NCBI RefSeq assembly: GCF_023147585.1 | Contig: NZ_JAHXOZ010000005.1 | Coordinates: 62,001-126,000 of the forward strand | Source of the DNA: Micrococcus sp. EYE_212 | GTDB lineage: Bacteria > Actinomycetota > Actinomycetes > Actinomycetales > Micrococcaceae | Direction: 5' to 3' | Length of the DNA: 64,000 bases | Part shown: positions 1 to 9,754 of the stretch, piece by piece | Layout of the letters: each line of letters begins with the position of its first letter | Position numbering within the stretch: the first letter of the stretch is position 1 | Position numbers and translations under genes: made by a program | Notes under the pieces: model-generated | Told to the model about the DNA's origin: nothing | The model's database searches: none | Seen by the model: only the letters and a program-made list of their open reading frames with translations

Positions 1-575
1 ACGGAGCCCATGGACTTGGAGAGCACGTCATGGATGCCGGCGCACTCCAGCACGGCGCGCACCGGACCGCCGGCGATCACGCCGGTACCCGGGGACGCCG
101 GACGCAGCAGCACGACGCCGGCGGCGTCCTCACCCTGCACGAGGTGCGGGATGGTGGAGCCCACGCGGGGCACGCGGAAGAAGGACTTCTTGGCCTCCTC
201 CACGGCCTTCTGGATCGCGGCGGGGACCTCCTTCGCCTTGCCGTAGCCCACACCGACGGTGCCGTCGCCGTCACCCACCACCACGAGGGCGGTGAAGGAG
301 AAGCGGCGGCCGCCCTTGACGACCTTGGACACGCGGTTGATGGCGACGACGCGCTCGAGGAACGCGTCCTTCTCCTCGTCGTTGCCGCGACCGTTGCGGT
401 CGTCACGACGACCGCGACGGTCTCCGTCACGCCCGCCGCGACCGCCGTCGCGACCGCCACGGCCGCCGGCGGAACGCTCGGTGGTGTGGCTGGCCGAGCC
501 CGAGGCGGTCTCGGACACGGGGGTCTCGGTGGTCTCGGTCACCTGGGTGCCCTTCTCGTTGTTGTTCTCGCTCAC
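1..575 (-). CDS. rpsE: 30S ribosomal protein S5, partial (3' end outside window)
   Basis: S5 is a 30S protein that takes part in decoding accuracy and lines the mRNA entry channel. The visible 191 residues hold a low-complexity N-terminal tail of about 65 residues (Thr/Glu-rich, then Arg/Gly/Asp repeats such as GGRGGRDGG). The conserved core follows, starting near [11 protein letters not shown], with the S5 motif [15 protein letters not shown] and ending at [10 protein letters not shown]. The rest runs off the left edge. The start is GTG at 575, which overlaps the rplR TGA as GTGA, so the two are translationally coupled. The basic Arg/Gly tail is longer than in E. coli S5. Confidence 0.95.
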   Translation of the reverse strand, partial: MSENNNEKGTQVTETTETPVSETASGSASHTTERSAGGRGGRDGGRGGRDGDRRGRRDDRNGRGNDEEKDAFLERVVAINRVSKVVKGGRRFSFTALVVVGDGDGTVGVGYGKAKEVPAAIQKAVEEAKKSFFRVPRVGSTIPHLVQGEDAAGVVLLRPASPGTGVIAGGPVRAVLECAGIHDVLSKSMGS

Positions 576-946
576 AGCTTCAGCCCACCCTCTCGCGCAC
601 CGTCGGCCACGGCCGCAACGCGCCCGTGGTACTTGTTGCCGCCGCGGTCGAAGACCACGGCGTCGATGCCGGCGGCCTGGGCACGCTGGGCGACGAGCTC
701 GCCGACGCGCTTGGCCTTGGCCGTCTTGTCGCCCTCGAGCGCGCGCACGTCGGCCTCCATGGTGGAGGCAGAGGCGAGCGTGCGGCTCTGCGTGTCGTCC
801 ACGATCTGCACGAACATGTGGCGCGCGGAGCGATTGACGACGAGGCGGGGACGGACGGTGGTGCCGGAGATCCGCTTGCGCACCCGGAGGTGGCGGCGGG
901 TGCGGGCGTTGAACTTGCCCTTGCCCTTCACCTTCAGAGTAGACAT
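572..946 (-). CDS. rplR: 50S ribosomal protein L18
   Basis: L18 binds 5S rRNA in the central protuberance of the 50S subunit. About 124 residues, normal length, with a basic N-terminus ([20 protein letters not shown]) and the family core [20 protein letters not shown] and GGNKYHGRV near the end. Start choice: ATG at 946 overlaps the rplF stop as TGATG; a GTG directly before it (949) gives GTGA overlap and cannot be excluded. A purine-rich AGGCAGG lies just upstream in the rplF end. It lies in the spc operon between rplF and rpsE. Confidence 0.96.
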   Translation of the reverse strand: MSTLKVKGKGKFNARTRRHLRVRKRISGTTVRPRLVVNRSARHMFVQIVDDTQSRTLASASTMEADVRALEGDKTAKAKRVGELVAQRAQAAGIDAVVFDRGGNKYHGRVAAVADGAREGGLKL

Positions 947-1479
947 CACTTACCTGCCTTTCCGGCCTTGCGGCGGATCTGCTCGCCCGCATAGCGGACG
1001 CCCTTGCCCTTGTACGGGTCAGGGCGACGCAGCTTGCGGATGTTGGCGGCGGTCTCGCCGACCTTCTGCTTGTCGATGCCGGCGACGGTCACCGTGTTGC
1101 CCGCGACGGTGAACGCGATGCCCTCGGGGCACTTCACCGGGACGGGGTGGGAGTAGCCCAGGGCGAACTCGAGGTCCTGACCCTTGGCCTGCACGCGGTA
1201 GCCGGTGCCGACGACCTCGAGCTGCTTGGAGAAGCCGTTGGTCACGCCCTCGACCATGTTGCTGATCAGGGTGCGGGACAGGCCGTGGAGGGAGCGGGAC
1301 TCGCGCTCGTCGTCGGGACGGGCCACGATGACCTGCCCCTCCTCGAGGGTGGCCGTGATGGGCGTGGGCAGCGTGTGCTCCAGCTGGCCCTTGGGGCCCT
1401 TCACGGAGACGCGGGCGCCGTCGATGGTGACATCGACGCCGCTCGGGATGGTGATCGGCAGACGTCCGATTCGCGACAT
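946..1479 (-). CDS. rplF: 50S ribosomal protein L6
   Basis: L6 binds 23S rRNA near the factor-binding site and the sarcin-ricin loop. It has 177 residues, the usual length. The N-terminus [17 protein letters not shown] and the C-terminal signature block around [13 protein letters not shown] with a basic tail ending RRKAGKAGK are typical, and two L6 repeats are visible in outline. ATG at 1479 follows an AAGAAAGG-type ribosome site. The 30-base gap to rpsH is the widest between neighbours in this half of the operon apart from rpsH-rplE. Confidence 0.97.
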   Translation of the reverse strand: MSRIGRLPITIPSGVDVTIDGARVSVKGPKGQLEHTLPTPITATLEEGQVIVARPDDERESRSLHGLSRTLISNMVEGVTNGFSKQLEVVGTGYRVQAKGQDLEFALGYSHPVPVKCPEGIAFTVAGNTVTVAGIDKQKVGETAANIRKLRRPDPYKGKGVRYAGEQIRRKAGKAGK

Positions 1480-1509
1480 ATCAGTTCAGCCTTTCTTCCG
1501 TCTCGCCCG

Positions 1510-1908
1510 TCACCAGACGTAGGCGAGGACTTCCCCACCCACGCCCTTCTTGGCGGCCTGGCGGTCCGTGAGCAGACCCGAGGAGGTGGACAGGATGGCG
1601 ATGCCGAGGCCGCCCAGCACGTGGGGCAGGGTGGTGGACTTCGCGTACACGCGAAGGCCCGGCTTGGAGATACGACGCAGGCCGGCGATCGCGCGCTCAC
1701 GCTGCGGGCCGAACTTCAGGTCGATGGTCAGCTTCTTGCCGACCTCGGCTTCCTCTTCACGCCAGTCCTGGATGTAGCCCTCTGCCTTGAGGATCTCCGC
1801 GAGGCGGGTCTTCAGCTTGGAGGACGGCATGGACACGGTGTCGTGGTAGGCCGAATTGGCGTTGCGCAGACGGGTGAGCATGTCTGCGACGGGATCGGTC
1901 ATGGTCAT
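1510..1908 (-). CDS. rpsH: 30S ribosomal protein S8
   Basis: S8 binds the central domain of 16S rRNA and, in other bacteria, is the translational repressor of the spc operon. The 132-residue product has the family length. It starts [20 protein letters not shown] and ends with the S8 signature around [27 protein letters not shown] chose ATG at 1908 because homologous S8 proteins begin at this point; an in-frame upstream ATG at 1953 would add 15 unrelated residues. In most bacteria rpsN (S14) lies between rplE and rpsH, but here only 72 non-coding bases separate them. Confidence 0.97.
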   Translation of the reverse strand: MTMTDPVADMLTRLRNANSAYHDTVSMPSSKLKTRLAEILKAEGYIQDWREEEAEVGKKLTIDLKFGPQRERAIAGLRRISKPGLRVYAKSTTLPHVLGGLGIAILSTSSGLLTDRQAAKKGVGGEVLAYVW

Positions 1909-1980
1909 GTGGGCTTCCGCCCTTTCTCGCCGTGGTTTCCCGCACCGGTTCACCGGTGGGGGACCTGTGGCGCGGAGGTC

Positions 1981-2556
1981 TTACTGGTCGGTCTTGAACG
2001 GGAAGCCCAGCGCCTTCAGCAGCGCGCGGCCCTCGTCGTCGTTCTTGGCGGTGGTCACCACGGTGATGTCCATGCCGCGCACGCGGTCGATCTTGTCCTG
2101 ATCGATCTCGTGGAACACGGTCTGCTCGGACAGGCCGAAAGTGTAGTTGCCGTTGCCGTCGAACTGGCGGTCGGACAGGCCGCGGAAGTCACGGATGCGC
2201 GGGAGCGCGAGCGTGACGAGGCGGTCCAGGAACTCCCACATGCGGTCGCCACGGAGGGTGGCGTGCGTGCCGATCGGCATGCCCTCACGCAGCTTGAACT
2301 GCGCGATGGACTTGCGGGCCTTGGTGACCATCGGCTTCTGGCCGGTGATCGCGGTGAGGTCCGTGACGGCGCCGTCGATGATCTTGGAGTCCTTGGCGGC
2401 CTCGCCGACACCCATGTTCACGACGACCTTCACGAGGCCCGGCACCTGCATGACGTTCGCGTACTGGAACTGCTCCTGGAGGCCGCCGCGGATCTCGTCG
2501 CGGTACTTGGCCTTCAGACGCGGGGTGACCTTCTCGGTCTGCTGCACCTCGGTCAT
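1981..2556 (-). CDS. rplE: 50S ribosomal protein L5
   Basis: L5 binds 5S rRNA and contacts the P-site tRNA in the central protuberance. 191 residues, slightly longer than E. coli L5 because of N-terminal residues [11 protein letters not shown] before the conserved [10 protein letters not shown]. Family motifs [27 protein letters not shown] and the C-terminal [20 protein letters not shown] are present. GTG-ATG occur in tandem (2559 and 2556) and the rplX TGA overlaps them, as at rplR. A strong GGGGAAGGAG lies 5 to 8 bases upstream. The S14 gene expected next is absent. Confidence 0.97.
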   Translation of the reverse strand: MTEVQQTEKVTPRLKAKYRDEIRGGLQEQFQYANVMQVPGLVKVVVNMGVGEAAKDSKIIDGAVTDLTAITGQKPMVTKARKSIAQFKLREGMPIGTHATLRGDRMWEFLDRLVTLALPRIRDFRGLSDRQFDGNGNYTFGLSEQTVFHEIDQDKIDRVRGMDITVVTTAKNDDEGRALLKALGFPFKTDQ

Positions 2557-2897
2557 CACAGCTCCTTCCCCGAGGACTTGGCGAAGCGCACCTTCACGGT
2601 GACGTCCTCGCCGCCCTTCTGGACGGTCTCGAAGCGGTAGCCCACACGGGTCGGCTTCTGGGTCTCGGGGTCCACGACGGCCACGTTCGAGATGTGGATC
2701 GGGGCCTCGACGACCTGCAGGCCGCCCTCGGTGGAGCCGTTGTTGTTCTGGCCGGCGCGCAGGTGCTTGGTGACGCGGTTGACGCCCTCCACCAGCACTC
2801 GCTCGTCGGCGGGGAAGACGCGCAGGACCTTGCCCTGCTTGCCCTTGTCCTTGCCTGCGATGACCTGCACGAGGTCATCCTTCTTGATCTTGGCCAT
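2556..2897 (-). CDS. rplX: 50S ribosomal protein L24
   Basis: L24 is an assembly-initiator protein that binds the 5' domain of 23S rRNA and later sits at the exit-tunnel opening. 113 residues. The KOW motif is visible at about residues 6 to 33 ([21 protein letters not shown]), followed by [16 protein letters not shown] and a conserved C-terminal VGYRFE. ATG at 2897 follows rplN by 5 bases. The end overlaps the rplE start. Confidence 0.96.
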   Translation of the reverse strand: MAKIKKDDLVQVIAGKDKGKQGKVLRVFPADERVLVEGVNRVTKHLRAGQNNNGSTEGGLQVVEAPIHISNVAVVDPETQKPTRVGYRFETVQKGGEDVTVKVRFAKSSGKEL

Positions 2898-2902
2898 GAG
2901 GG

Positions 2903-3271
2903 TCAGATCACCTCCGGGGCGAGCGACACGATCTTCATGAAGCGCTTGTCGCGCAGCTCGCGCCCCACGGGACCGAAGATGCGCGTGCCACGGGGCTCGC
3001 CGTCGGTCTTGAGGATCACGGCCGCGTTCTCATCGAAGCGGATGTACGAGCCGTCGGGACGGCGGGACTCCTTGCGGGTCCGCACCACCACGGCCTTGAC
3101 GACATCGCCCTTCTTGACGTTGCCGCCGGGGATGGCGTCCTTGACGGTGGCGACAATCGTGTCGCCGATTCCTGCGTAGCGGCGTCCTGAGCCACCGAGA
3201 ACACGGATGGTCAGGATCTCCTTCGCACCGGTGTTGTCGGCGACCTTGAGCCGCGACTCCTGCTGGATCAC
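2903..3271 (-). CDS. rplN: 50S ribosomal protein L14
   Basis: L14 lies at the subunit interface and contacts 16S rRNA helix 14. 122 residues, exactly the common bacterial length. [18 protein letters not shown], the [11 protein letters not shown] segment and the C-terminal [24 protein letters not shown] are standard. Start is GTG at 3271 with AGGAG six bases upstream. It is the first gene after a 340-base gap that contains a terminator-like hairpin, so it probably opens a separate spc transcript. Confidence 0.97.
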   Translation of the reverse strand: MIQQESRLKVADNTGAKEILTIRVLGGSGRRYAGIGDTIVATVKDAIPGGNVKKGDVVKAVVVRTRKESRRPDGSYIRFDENAAVILKTDGEPRGTRIFGPVGRELRDKRFMKIVSLAPEVI

Positions 3272-3534
3272 TTGTCTCTCCTAGCGTCGCGCCGGTTCTC
3301 CCCCACTGTTGGGCGAGCCTTGCGGAACGGTTGAACGGTCATCCCGGGACGCTTACCCCTGCCCCCGTGGCGGACGTCTCCGCGGCACGGGCCGCACAGC
3401 GTTTTCAGACAGCTGCGGGCTCATGGACGCGGATCGATGCGCGGGGCAGGGCCGAGGCGGATCCGGGATCGGCGTGCGACACCCTCGGCACGCAGGATGG
3501 ATGGTCCTGCCAACAAAGGGCGCACGAACACTCC

Positions 3535-3540
3535 ACTCTA
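3535..3540 (-). promoter_or_regulatory. Possible -10 box for the spc operon
   Basis: On the minus strand this reads TAGAGT, directly downstream of the S10-operon hairpin. There is no good -35 at 17 or 18 bases because that position falls in the hairpin loop. It is the best -10 in the gap but remains weak. Confidence 0.3.
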
Positions 3541-3542
3541 GC

Positions 3543-3580
3543 ACAGAGCCGCCCCGTGCTGATGCACGGGGCGGCTCTGT
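3543..3580 (-). terminator. Hairpin after rpsQ
   Basis: Perfect 17-bp stem (3543-3559 with 3564-3580) and a 4-base loop, 32 bases after the rpsQ stop. No long U run follows; the RNA continues GCUAGAG. It could end S10 transcripts or act as an attenuator for read-through into rplN. Confidence 0.7.
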
Positions 3581-3611
3581 GGTGCGGTCCGGGCTCACCG
3601 GACCGCGGGCA

Positions 3612-3893
3612 TCACTTGGCGCGCTCGACGATCTCCACCAGGCGCCACCGCTTGGAGGCGGACAGCGGGCGGGTCTCGGCGATGCGGACGCGGTCGCCCA
3701 CGCCGGCGGTGTTCTCCTCGTCGTGCGCCTTCACGCGCTTCGACGACTTGAGCACCTTGCCGTACAGGGCGTGCTTCTTGCGGTCCTCGACCTCGACGAC
3801 GATGGTCTTGTCCATCTTGTCGGACACGACGACGCCGCGGAGCGCCTTGCGGTAGCCGCGCTCCTCGGTGCTGGCAGCGGTCTGCTCGGTCAC
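3612..3893 (-). CDS. rpsQ: 30S ribosomal protein S17
   Basis: S17 is an early-binding 16S rRNA protein with an OB fold. 93 residues, including about 13 extra N-terminal residues ([12 protein letters not shown]). The core [23 protein letters not shown] and the signature [28 protein letters not shown] follow. GTG start at 3893 overlaps the rpmC stop as GTGA. It is the last gene of the S10 operon and is followed by a hairpin. Confidence 0.97.
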   Translation of the reverse strand: MTEQTAASTEERGYRKALRGVVVSDKMDKTIVVEVEDRKKHALYGKVLKSSKRVKAHDEENTAGVGDRVRIAETRPLSASKRWRLVEIVERAK

Positions 3894-4162
3894 TGGGCAG
3901 CCTCCTCGTTCTTCGGCTCAGCCTGCGCCGCGGCGGGGACATCGCCACGGATGCCCAGCTCGCGCTCGCGCAGGATCGTGTAGATGCGCGCGATGTCACG
4001 CTTGACGGTCTTCAGCCGGCTGGCGTTGTCCAGCTGGCCGGTGGCGGCCTGGAAGCGCAGGTTGAACAGCTCCTCCTTGGAGGCCTTGAGGGCCTCCAGC
4101 AGGCTCGCGTTGTCCTGTCCGTCCAGGGACTCGACGTTCAGATCCTTGGTACCGATGGCCAT
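3890..4162 (-). CDS. rpmC: 50S ribosomal protein L29
   Basis: L29 sits at the peptide-exit tunnel rim beside L23 and helps dock trigger factor. 90 residues against about 63 in E. coli. The conserved coiled core [18 protein letters not shown] and [20 protein letters not shown] is flanked by an N-terminal extension and an acidic, Ala-rich C-terminal tail ([14 protein letters not shown]). Extended L29 proteins are common in Actinobacteria. ATG at 4162 is 3 bases after rplP. Confidence 0.95.
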   Translation of the reverse strand: MAIGTKDLNVESLDGQDNASLLEALKASKEELFNLRFQAATGQLDNASRLKTVKRDIARIYTILRERELGIRGDVPAAAQAEPKNEEAAQ

Positions 4163-4165
4163 GGA

Positions 4166-4582
4166 TCACTCACCACCCTCTCGACGGATGATTCGGGCCT
4201 TCAGCGGCAGCTTGTGGATGGCCAGACGCAGCGCCTCGCGGGCCACGTCCTCGGAGACGCCCGAGAGCTCGAACAGCACGCGTCCGGGCTTGACGTTGGC
4301 GACCCACCACTCCGTGGAGCCCTTGCCGGAGCCCATGCGGGTCTCGGCGGGCTTCTTGGTCAGCGGGCGGTCCGGATAGATGTTGATCCAGACCTTGCCG
4401 CCACGCTTGATGTAGCGGGTCATGGCGATACGGGCGGCCTCGATCTGACGGTTGGTCACGTAGGCCGGCGTGAGCGCCTGGATGCCCCACTCGCCGAACG
4501 TCACGGTGGTGCCGCCCTTGGCGGCGCCGGAACGCTTGGGGTGGTGCTGCTTGCGGTGCTTGACGCGACGGGGGATCAGCAT
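4166..4582 (-). CDS. rplP: 50S ribosomal protein L16
   Basis: L16 lies near the A site and organises the tRNA elbow contact in the 50S subunit. 138 residues, family length. [44 protein letters not shown] and the [19 protein letters not shown] signature are all present. ATG at 4582 overlaps the rpsC TGA by one base (TGATG). Confidence 0.97.
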   Translation of the reverse strand: MLIPRRVKHRKQHHPKRSGAAKGGTTVTFGEWGIQALTPAYVTNRQIEAARIAMTRYIKRGGKVWINIYPDRPLTKKPAETRMGSGKGSTEWWVANVKPGRVLFELSGVSEDVAREALRLAIHKLPLKARIIRREGGE

Positions 4583-5415
4583 CAGGCGTTGCCTCCTTCA
4601 GCGGGAGCGGCGGCCGGGGTCTCGGCGCCGGCGCCGGCGTTCTCCTGGCGGGGAGCACGCTCGGCACGGTCATTGCGACGGCGGCGCTCGCCGCCGGCGG
4701 GGGCGCCGCCGCGACGGTCGTCACGGCCACGGCCGCGGCCGGACGGCTGGGCCGCCTCCTTGGCCGCGAGCTCCTTGGCGGTCAGGTCGCCCTTGTAGAT
4801 CCAGACCTTCACGCCGATGCGGCCGAAGGTGGTCTTCGCCTCGAACTTGCCGAAGTCGATGTTCGCGCGGAGGGTGTGCAGCGGCACGCGGCCCTCGCGG
4901 TAGAACTCCGAACGGCTCATCTCGGCGCCGCCGAGACGGCCGGCGCACTGGATGCGGATGCCCTGGGCCCCGGCCCGCATGGCGGACTGGATGGCCTTCT
5001 TCATCGCGCGGCGGAAGGCCACGCGCGAGGCGAGCTGCTCCGCGACGCCCTGGGCGACGAGCTGCGCATCGGTCTCGGGGTTCTTGACCTCGAGGATGTT
5101 CAGCTGGATCTGCTTGCGGGTGAGCTTCTCGAGCTCACCGCGGATGCGGTCGGCCTCTGCGCCGCGGCGACCGATCACGATGCCCGGGCGGGCGGTGTGG
5201 ATGTCCACCCGCACGCGGTCACGGGTGCGCTCGATCTCCACCTTGGAGATGCCGGCGCGCTCCATGCCGTGGGTCATCAGCTCGCGGATCTTGATGTCCT
5301 CCTTGAGGAAGTCAGCGTAGCGCTGGCCCTCCTTGTGGGAGTCCGCGAACCAGTGCGAGACGTGGTCGGTGGTGATGCCGAGGCGGAACCCGTTGGGGTT
5401 GATCTTCTGTCCCAT
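4582..5415 (-). CDS. rpsC: 30S ribosomal protein S3
   Basis: S3 forms part of the mRNA entry site and has helicase-related function with S4 and S5. 277 residues; the conserved part ends near residue 215 ([15 protein letters not shown]), and about 60 further residues form an Arg/Gly/Asp and Ala/Glu-rich tail ([20 protein letters not shown]). [14 protein letters not shown] at the start and the KH domain with [16 protein letters not shown] near residues 60-80 are typical. The gap to rplV is 3 bases. Confidence 0.97.
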   Translation of the reverse strand: MGQKINPNGFRLGITTDHVSHWFADSHKEGQRYADFLKEDIKIRELMTHGMERAGISKVEIERTRDRVRVDIHTARPGIVIGRRGAEADRIRGELEKLTRKQIQLNILEVKNPETDAQLVAQGVAEQLASRVAFRRAMKKAIQSAMRAGAQGIRIQCAGRLGGAEMSRSEFYREGRVPLHTLRANIDFGKFEAKTTFGRIGVKVWIYKGDLTAKELAAKEAAQPSGRGRGRDDRRGGAPAGGERRRRNDRAERAPRQENAGAGAETPAAAPAEGGNA

Positions 5416-5418
5416 TGG

Positions 5419-5784
5419 TCAGTTCCCACCCTTCTCGTCCTTGGATGCGACCACCACGGTGACGTGGCTGGTGCGCTTGTTGATGCGGAACGCGCGGCCC
5501 TGAGCACGGGGCTGGAACCGCTTCATCGTCGGGCCCTCGTCCACGAAGGCCTCCGTGATGTACAGGGCGTCCTCGTTGAAGGCGACGCCCTCGCGATCGG
5601 CCTTGACTCGGGCGTTCGCCACCGCGGAGGTCACGAGCTTGAACACCGGCTCCGAAGCGCCCTGCTGGGCGAACTTCAGGATGGCGAGCGCTTCGGTGGC
5701 CTGCTTGCCACGGACCAGGTCGACGACGCGCCGGGCCTTCATCGGCGTCACGCGCAGGTGGCGCGCAATTGCCTTGGCTTCCAT
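5419..5784 (-). CDS. rplV: 50S ribosomal protein L22
   Basis: L22 lines the peptide exit tunnel; its beta-hairpin loop is a site of macrolide resistance. 121 residues, normal. It starts [26 protein letters not shown], and the tunnel hairpin region [25 protein letters not shown] is intact. I placed the start at 5784; an in-frame ATG at 5811 would add nine residues not seen in the family. A GAGAGAAG site precedes it. Confidence 0.96.
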   Translation of the reverse strand: MEAKAIARHLRVTPMKARRVVDLVRGKQATEALAILKFAQQGASEPVFKLVTSAVANARVKADREGVAFNEDALYITEAFVDEGPTMKRFQPRAQGRAFRINKRTSHVTVVVASKDEKGGN

Positions 5785-5830
5785 TGCTTCTCTCTTTCTC
5801 TCGAAGGTCAAGCACCGCGAGCCGTGAGGC

Positions 5831-6112
5831 TCAGCGACGCTTGCCCTTCTTGTCGTCCTTCACGTGGCCGCGGAACGTGCGGGTGGGGGCGAACTCGCCC
5901 AGCTTGTGACCCACCATCGACTCGGTGACGAACACCGGGACGTGCTTGCGGCCGTCATGGACGGCGATGGTGTGACCCAGCATGTCCGGGATGATCATCG
6001 ACCGGCGGGACCAGGTCTTGATGACGTTCTTGCTGCCCTTGTCGTTCTCGGCCAGAACCTTGAGGTAAAGGTGCTGATCCACGAAGGGGCCCTTCTTCAG
6101 GCTACGAGGCAT
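5831..6112 (-). CDS. rpsS: 30S ribosomal protein S19
   Basis: S19 is in the head of the 30S subunit and bridges to the 50S. 93 residues, exact family length. [19 protein letters not shown] and the signature [16 protein letters not shown] are present. It begins at ATG 6112, 15 bases after rplB. Confidence 0.97.
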   Translation of the reverse strand: MPRSLKKGPFVDQHLYLKVLAENDKGSKNVIKTWSRRSMIIPDMLGHTIAVHDGRKHVPVFVTESMVGHKLGEFAPTRTFRGHVKDDKKGKRR

Positions 6113-6127
6113 GTCTTCTCAGCTCCC

Positions 6128-6967
<840 letters not shown>

Positions 6968-7003
6968 GGGTGTCTTCCTCGATTAAGTGGTCTCCGCATC
7001 GCC

Positions 7004-7315
7004 TCAAGAGGCGAGCGGACCTCCGAAGATGTCGATGGTCGCGCCGTCCTTGAGCGAGATGATGGCTCGCTTGGTCGACTTGCGCTGACCCCACCCGAAG
7101 CGGGTGCGGCGGCGCTTGCCGGGACGGTTCAGGGTGTTGACCGAGGCGACGTCGACGTTGAAGATGCGCTCCACCGCCTGCTTGATCTCGGTCTTGTTGG
7201 AGCGCGGGTCGACCAGGAAGGTGTACTTGCCCTCGTCGATCAGACCGTAGCTCTTCTCCGACACGACGGGAGCGATGATCACGTCGCGGGGATCCTTGTT
7301 GATGGAGCCGCTCAC
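7004..7315 (-). CDS. rplW: 50S ribosomal protein L23
   Basis: L23 is the docking point for trigger factor and SRP at the tunnel exit. 103 residues. [41 protein letters not shown] and [19 protein letters not shown] follow the family pattern. GTG start at 7315 overlaps the rplD stop as GTGA. Confidence 0.97.
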   Translation of the reverse strand: MSGSINKDPRDVIIAPVVSEKSYGLIDEGKYTFLVDPRSNKTEIKQAVERIFNVDVASVNTLNRPGKRRRTRFGWGQRKSTKRAIISLKDGATIDIFGGPLAS

Positions 7316-7947
7316 TGGGCATCCTCCTTCTTGGCACCGGAGGCCTGGGCCACGTACTGCTCGTAGGCCGCCTGGGTGAACACGACGTCGTCGGAGACGA
7401 GCACGTCATAGGTGTTCAGCTGGTCGGCGTAGAGGGTGTGGACCGCGGGCAGGTTGCGTGCGGACAGGGCGGTGAGGTCGTCGGCGCGGTCGATCACCAG
7501 CAGGATGTTCTTCCGGCCGGTGCTCAGCGACTCGAGACCCGCCTTGGCTGCCTTGGTGGACGGGGTGGTCCCGGACACGAGGGCCTCGACGACGTGGACG
7601 CGGCCGTTGCGGGCGCGGTCCGACAGGGCGCCGCGGAGGGCGGCGGCCTTCATCTTCTTGGGGGTGCGCTGCGAGTAGTCACGCGGCGTGGGGCCGTGGA
7701 CGATGCCGCCGCCGGTCATGTGCGGGGCGCGGATGGAGCCCTGACGGGCGCGACCGGTGCCCTTCTGCTTGAACGGCTTGCGGCCGGCGCCGGACACCTC
7801 GCCGCGGCGCTTGACCTTGTGCGTGCCCTGGCGGGCCGCGGCCAGCTGGGCCACGACGACCTGGTGCATCAGCGGGACGTTGGCCTGCACGTCGAAGATC
7901 TCGGCGGGCAGCTCGACCTGGACGGTCTTCACGGAGTTCTCAGCCAT
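7312..7947 (-). CDS. rplD: 50S ribosomal protein L4
   Basis: L4 contacts 23S rRNA and lines the exit tunnel; in E. coli it also represses its own S10 operon through the leader RNA. 211 residues. The extended loop with [17 protein letters not shown] and [14 protein letters not shown] (tunnel constriction) is conserved; the C-terminus ends [11 protein letters not shown] at 7947, 4 bases after rplC. Whether L4 regulates here cannot be seen, though the operon does have a 270-base leader. Confidence 0.97.
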   Translation of the reverse strand: MAENSVKTVQVELPAEIFDVQANVPLMHQVVVAQLAAARQGTHKVKRRGEVSGAGRKPFKQKGTGRARQGSIRAPHMTGGGIVHGPTPRDYSQRTPKKMKAAALRGALSDRARNGRVHVVEALVSGTTPSTKAAKAGLESLSTGRKNILLVIDRADDLTALSARNLPAVHTLYADQLNTYDVLVSDDVVFTQAAYEQYVAQASGAKKEDAQ

Positions 7948-7951
7948 GGTC

Positions 7952-8605
7952 TCAGGCTCCCTTCACGGCGCTGCGGACGAGAACGACCTGGCCCTTGGAG
8001 CCGGGCACAGCGCCCTTGATCAGCAGGAGGTTGTTCTCCACGTCGATGCCGTGGAGCGTCAGGTTCATGGTGGTCTGGCGGACGGCACCCATGCGACCGG
8101 GCATGCGCTGGCCCTTGAACACGCGACCGGGGGTGGACGCGCCGCCCACGGAGCCGGGCTTGCGGTGGTTCTTGTGCGCACCGTGCGAGGCGCCCACGCC
8201 GGAGAAGCCGTGGCGCTTCATGGCGCCGGCGAAGCCCTTGCCCTTGGTGGTGCCGACGACGTCGACCTTCTGGCCGGCCTGGAAGACCTCGACGGTCACG
8301 TCCTGGCCGAGCGTGTACTCGGCGGCGTCCGCGGTGCGGAGCTCGACGAGGTGGCGGCGCGGCGTGACGCCGGCCTTCTCGAAGTGACCGGCCAGGGGCT
8401 TGGTCACGCGGCGGGGGTCGATCTGGCCGTAGGCGATCTGGACGGCGCTGTAGCCGTCCGTCTCGGCCGAGCGCAGCTGGGTGACGACGTTCGCGTCAGC
8501 CTGGACCACGGTCACGGGGATGAGGTTGTTCTCCTCATCCCAGACCTGGGTCATGCCGAGCTTCGTGCCCAGCAGGCCCTTCACGTTCTGGGTGTTGTTG
8601 GTCAT
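7952..8605 (-). CDS. rplC: 50S ribosomal protein L3
   Basis: L3 is one of the first proteins bound to 23S rRNA and reaches toward the peptidyl-transferase centre. 217 residues. [25 protein letters not shown] at the N-terminus, and [20 protein letters not shown] with [14 protein letters not shown] (tip region and methylated-Gln site region), are typical. ATG at 8605 follows an AGGGAGGTG ribosome site. rpsJ ends 20 bases upstream. Confidence 0.97.
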   Translation of the reverse strand: MTNNTQNVKGLLGTKLGMTQVWDEENNLIPVTVVQADANVVTQLRSAETDGYSAVQIAYGQIDPRRVTKPLAGHFEKAGVTPRRHLVELRTADAAEYTLGQDVTVEVFQAGQKVDVVGTTKGKGFAGAMKRHGFSGVGASHGAHKNHRKPGSVGGASTPGRVFKGQRMPGRMGAVRQTTMNLTLHGIDVENNLLLIKGAVPGSKGQVVLVRSAVKGA

Positions 8606-8625
8606 AGTCTCTCAGCACCTCCCTC

Positions 8626-8934
8626 TCAGAGCTTGATCTCGATGTTGACGTCCGCGGGCAGGTCCAGTCGCATGAGCGAGTCGACGGCCTTGGGGGTCGG
8701 GTCGATGATGTCGATGAGCCGCTTGTGGGTGCGCATCTCGAAATGCTCGCGGCTGTCCTTGTACTTGTGGGGAGAACGGATAACGCAGTACACGTTCTTC
8801 TCTGTCGGCAGGGGCACGGGGCCCACCACCGTCGCGCCTGCGCGCGTGACCGTGTCAACGATCTTGCGGGCCGAGACGTCGATGACCTCGTGGTCGTACG
8901 ACTTCAGCCGGATGCGGATCTTCTGTCCCGCCAT
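8626..8934 (-). CDS. rpsJ: 30S ribosomal protein S10
   Basis: S10 is in the 30S head and, as NusE, also joins NusB in antitermination. 102 residues, exact family length: [26 protein letters not shown] to [12 protein letters not shown], with [13 protein letters not shown] conserved. Start is ATG at 8934 on homology; earlier in-frame starts would add leader sequence. First gene of the S10 operon, preceded by a leader of roughly 265 bases and a two-box promoter. Confidence 0.98.
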   Translation of the reverse strand: MAGQKIRIRLKSYDHEVIDVSARKIVDTVTRAGATVVGPVPLPTEKNVYCVIRSPHKYKDSREHFEMRTHKRLIDIIDPTPKAVDSLMRLDLPADVNIEIKL

Positions 8935-9081
8935 GGCGTCACGCCTCTCTCGTCGGGTGTGCTGTTCCTGTCCCTGTGCGGCGCACCCCGGGGGGCCCGC
9001 CTTCTTGTCCATCGTCCGCGCGGGGCGAATCCGGTTCCACCGGGTTCCTCGCCGCCGCCGGCCTCCGGTCCACGCACTCGG

Positions 9082-9108
9082 GCGTGTCTCCTCGGTGAGG
9101 AGGCACGC
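9082..9108 (-). promoter_or_regulatory. Leader hairpin upstream of rpsJ
   Basis: Arms 9082-9093 and 9097-9108 pair over 11 of 12 positions with a 3-base loop. The RNA would carry GCGUG and CUCCUC arms. The hairpin lies about 150 bases before the rpsJ start, so it is not a translation-blocking stem directly. Confidence 0.5.
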
Positions 9109-9205
9109 GCCCTGAGGGCGCGGTCGGAGTGGATGCGCTGCGTCTGGGCCGAGCGACGCCGCGAGACACACGACGACCGCACAATGGCGCTTGAGCAACT
9201 GATCC

Positions 9206-9235
9206 AGTATGACAGAGAAGGGCCCACCACGCCAA
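9206..9235 (-). promoter_or_regulatory. S10 operon promoter
   Basis: Minus-strand -35 TTGGCG (9230-9235), 18-base spacer, -10 CATACT (9206-9211). Predicted start of transcription near 9199, giving a leader of about 265 bases. Confidence 0.6.
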
Positions 9236-9286
9236 TCGGCCGGTGAGCCCCTCCCCCGCGGCCGCAGGGCGGCCCGTCGTACGGCC

Positions 9287-9754
9287 TCAGCGGCCCCACT
9301 CGGTCGGCGGTCCCGCGTTCAGGAGCAGGGTGAAGACGAGGGCCACGAGGACGACGGCGGCGAGGGCGCTGACGAGCGGGTGGCGCAGGACGGCCACGAC
9401 GAGGCGCTCAGGGGCGGTGCGCTCGTGCTCGGCACGGGCCGGGGCGCGCCAGGACTCCGCCGGCTCTCCGCGACGGGCCGCGGACCGCTCGAAGGGGACC
9501 GTCATGAACGGCACCACGGAGGAGGCCAGGCCGGCCAGCCCCCGGCCCGCGGACCAGCGGCCGTCGATCCACACCGCCACGGTGATCAGGGCGTAGCAGA
9601 GGAAGACGAACCCGTGCACGCCGCCGGCGGCCGCCATCAGGGCGTCCGTGGTGCCGCTGTACTTGAGCGCCATGGCCGCGAGGAGCAGCGCCCACGTGAC
9701 CATCTCCGCGCCTGCGGCCAGGCGGAACAGCGTGCGCGGGCCGGGAGCGCTCAT
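9287..9754 (-). CDS. DUF3817-type integral membrane protein
   Basis: 155 residues with three to four membrane segments: about residues 15-33 ([19 protein letters not shown]), 43-64 ([20 protein letters not shown]), 70-85, and a C-terminal helix near 127-148 ([19 protein letters not shown]). The N-terminal half matches the DUF3817 family of actinobacterial membrane proteins of unknown function. The segment between helices (about 88-120) is charged and probably cytoplasmic. ATG at 9754 overlaps the stop of the small gene upstream (ATGA), so the two are co-translated. It lies between the S10 and str operons; no link to the ribosome is evident. Confidence 0.8.
   Translation of the reverse strand: MSAPGPRTLFRLAAGAEMVTWALLLAAMALKYSGTTDALMAAAGGVHGFVFLCYALITVAVWIDGRWSAGRGLAGLASSVVPFMTVPFERSAARRGEPAESWRAPARAEHERTAPERLVVAVLRHPLVSALAAVVLVALVFTLLLNAGPPTEWGR

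Larger units (their letters stand above)
3272..3611 (-). other. Gap between S10 and spc operons
   Basis: This 340-base stretch separates rpsQ from rplN and contains no convincing gene. It holds the hairpin at 3543-3580 next to rpsQ, a weak -10 candidate just after it, and a leader of about 255 bases running to the rplN AGGAG site. I see no clear second hairpin that matches a known S8 target. Confidence 0.6.
8935..9286 (-). other. S10 operon leader and promoter region
   Basis: 352 bases with no gene. It holds the S10 promoter at the far end and, within the predicted leader, a strong hairpin at 9082-9108. The leader could be the target of feedback control by a ribosomal protein, as in other bacteria, but I cannot match it to a known motif. 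Confidence 0.6.
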
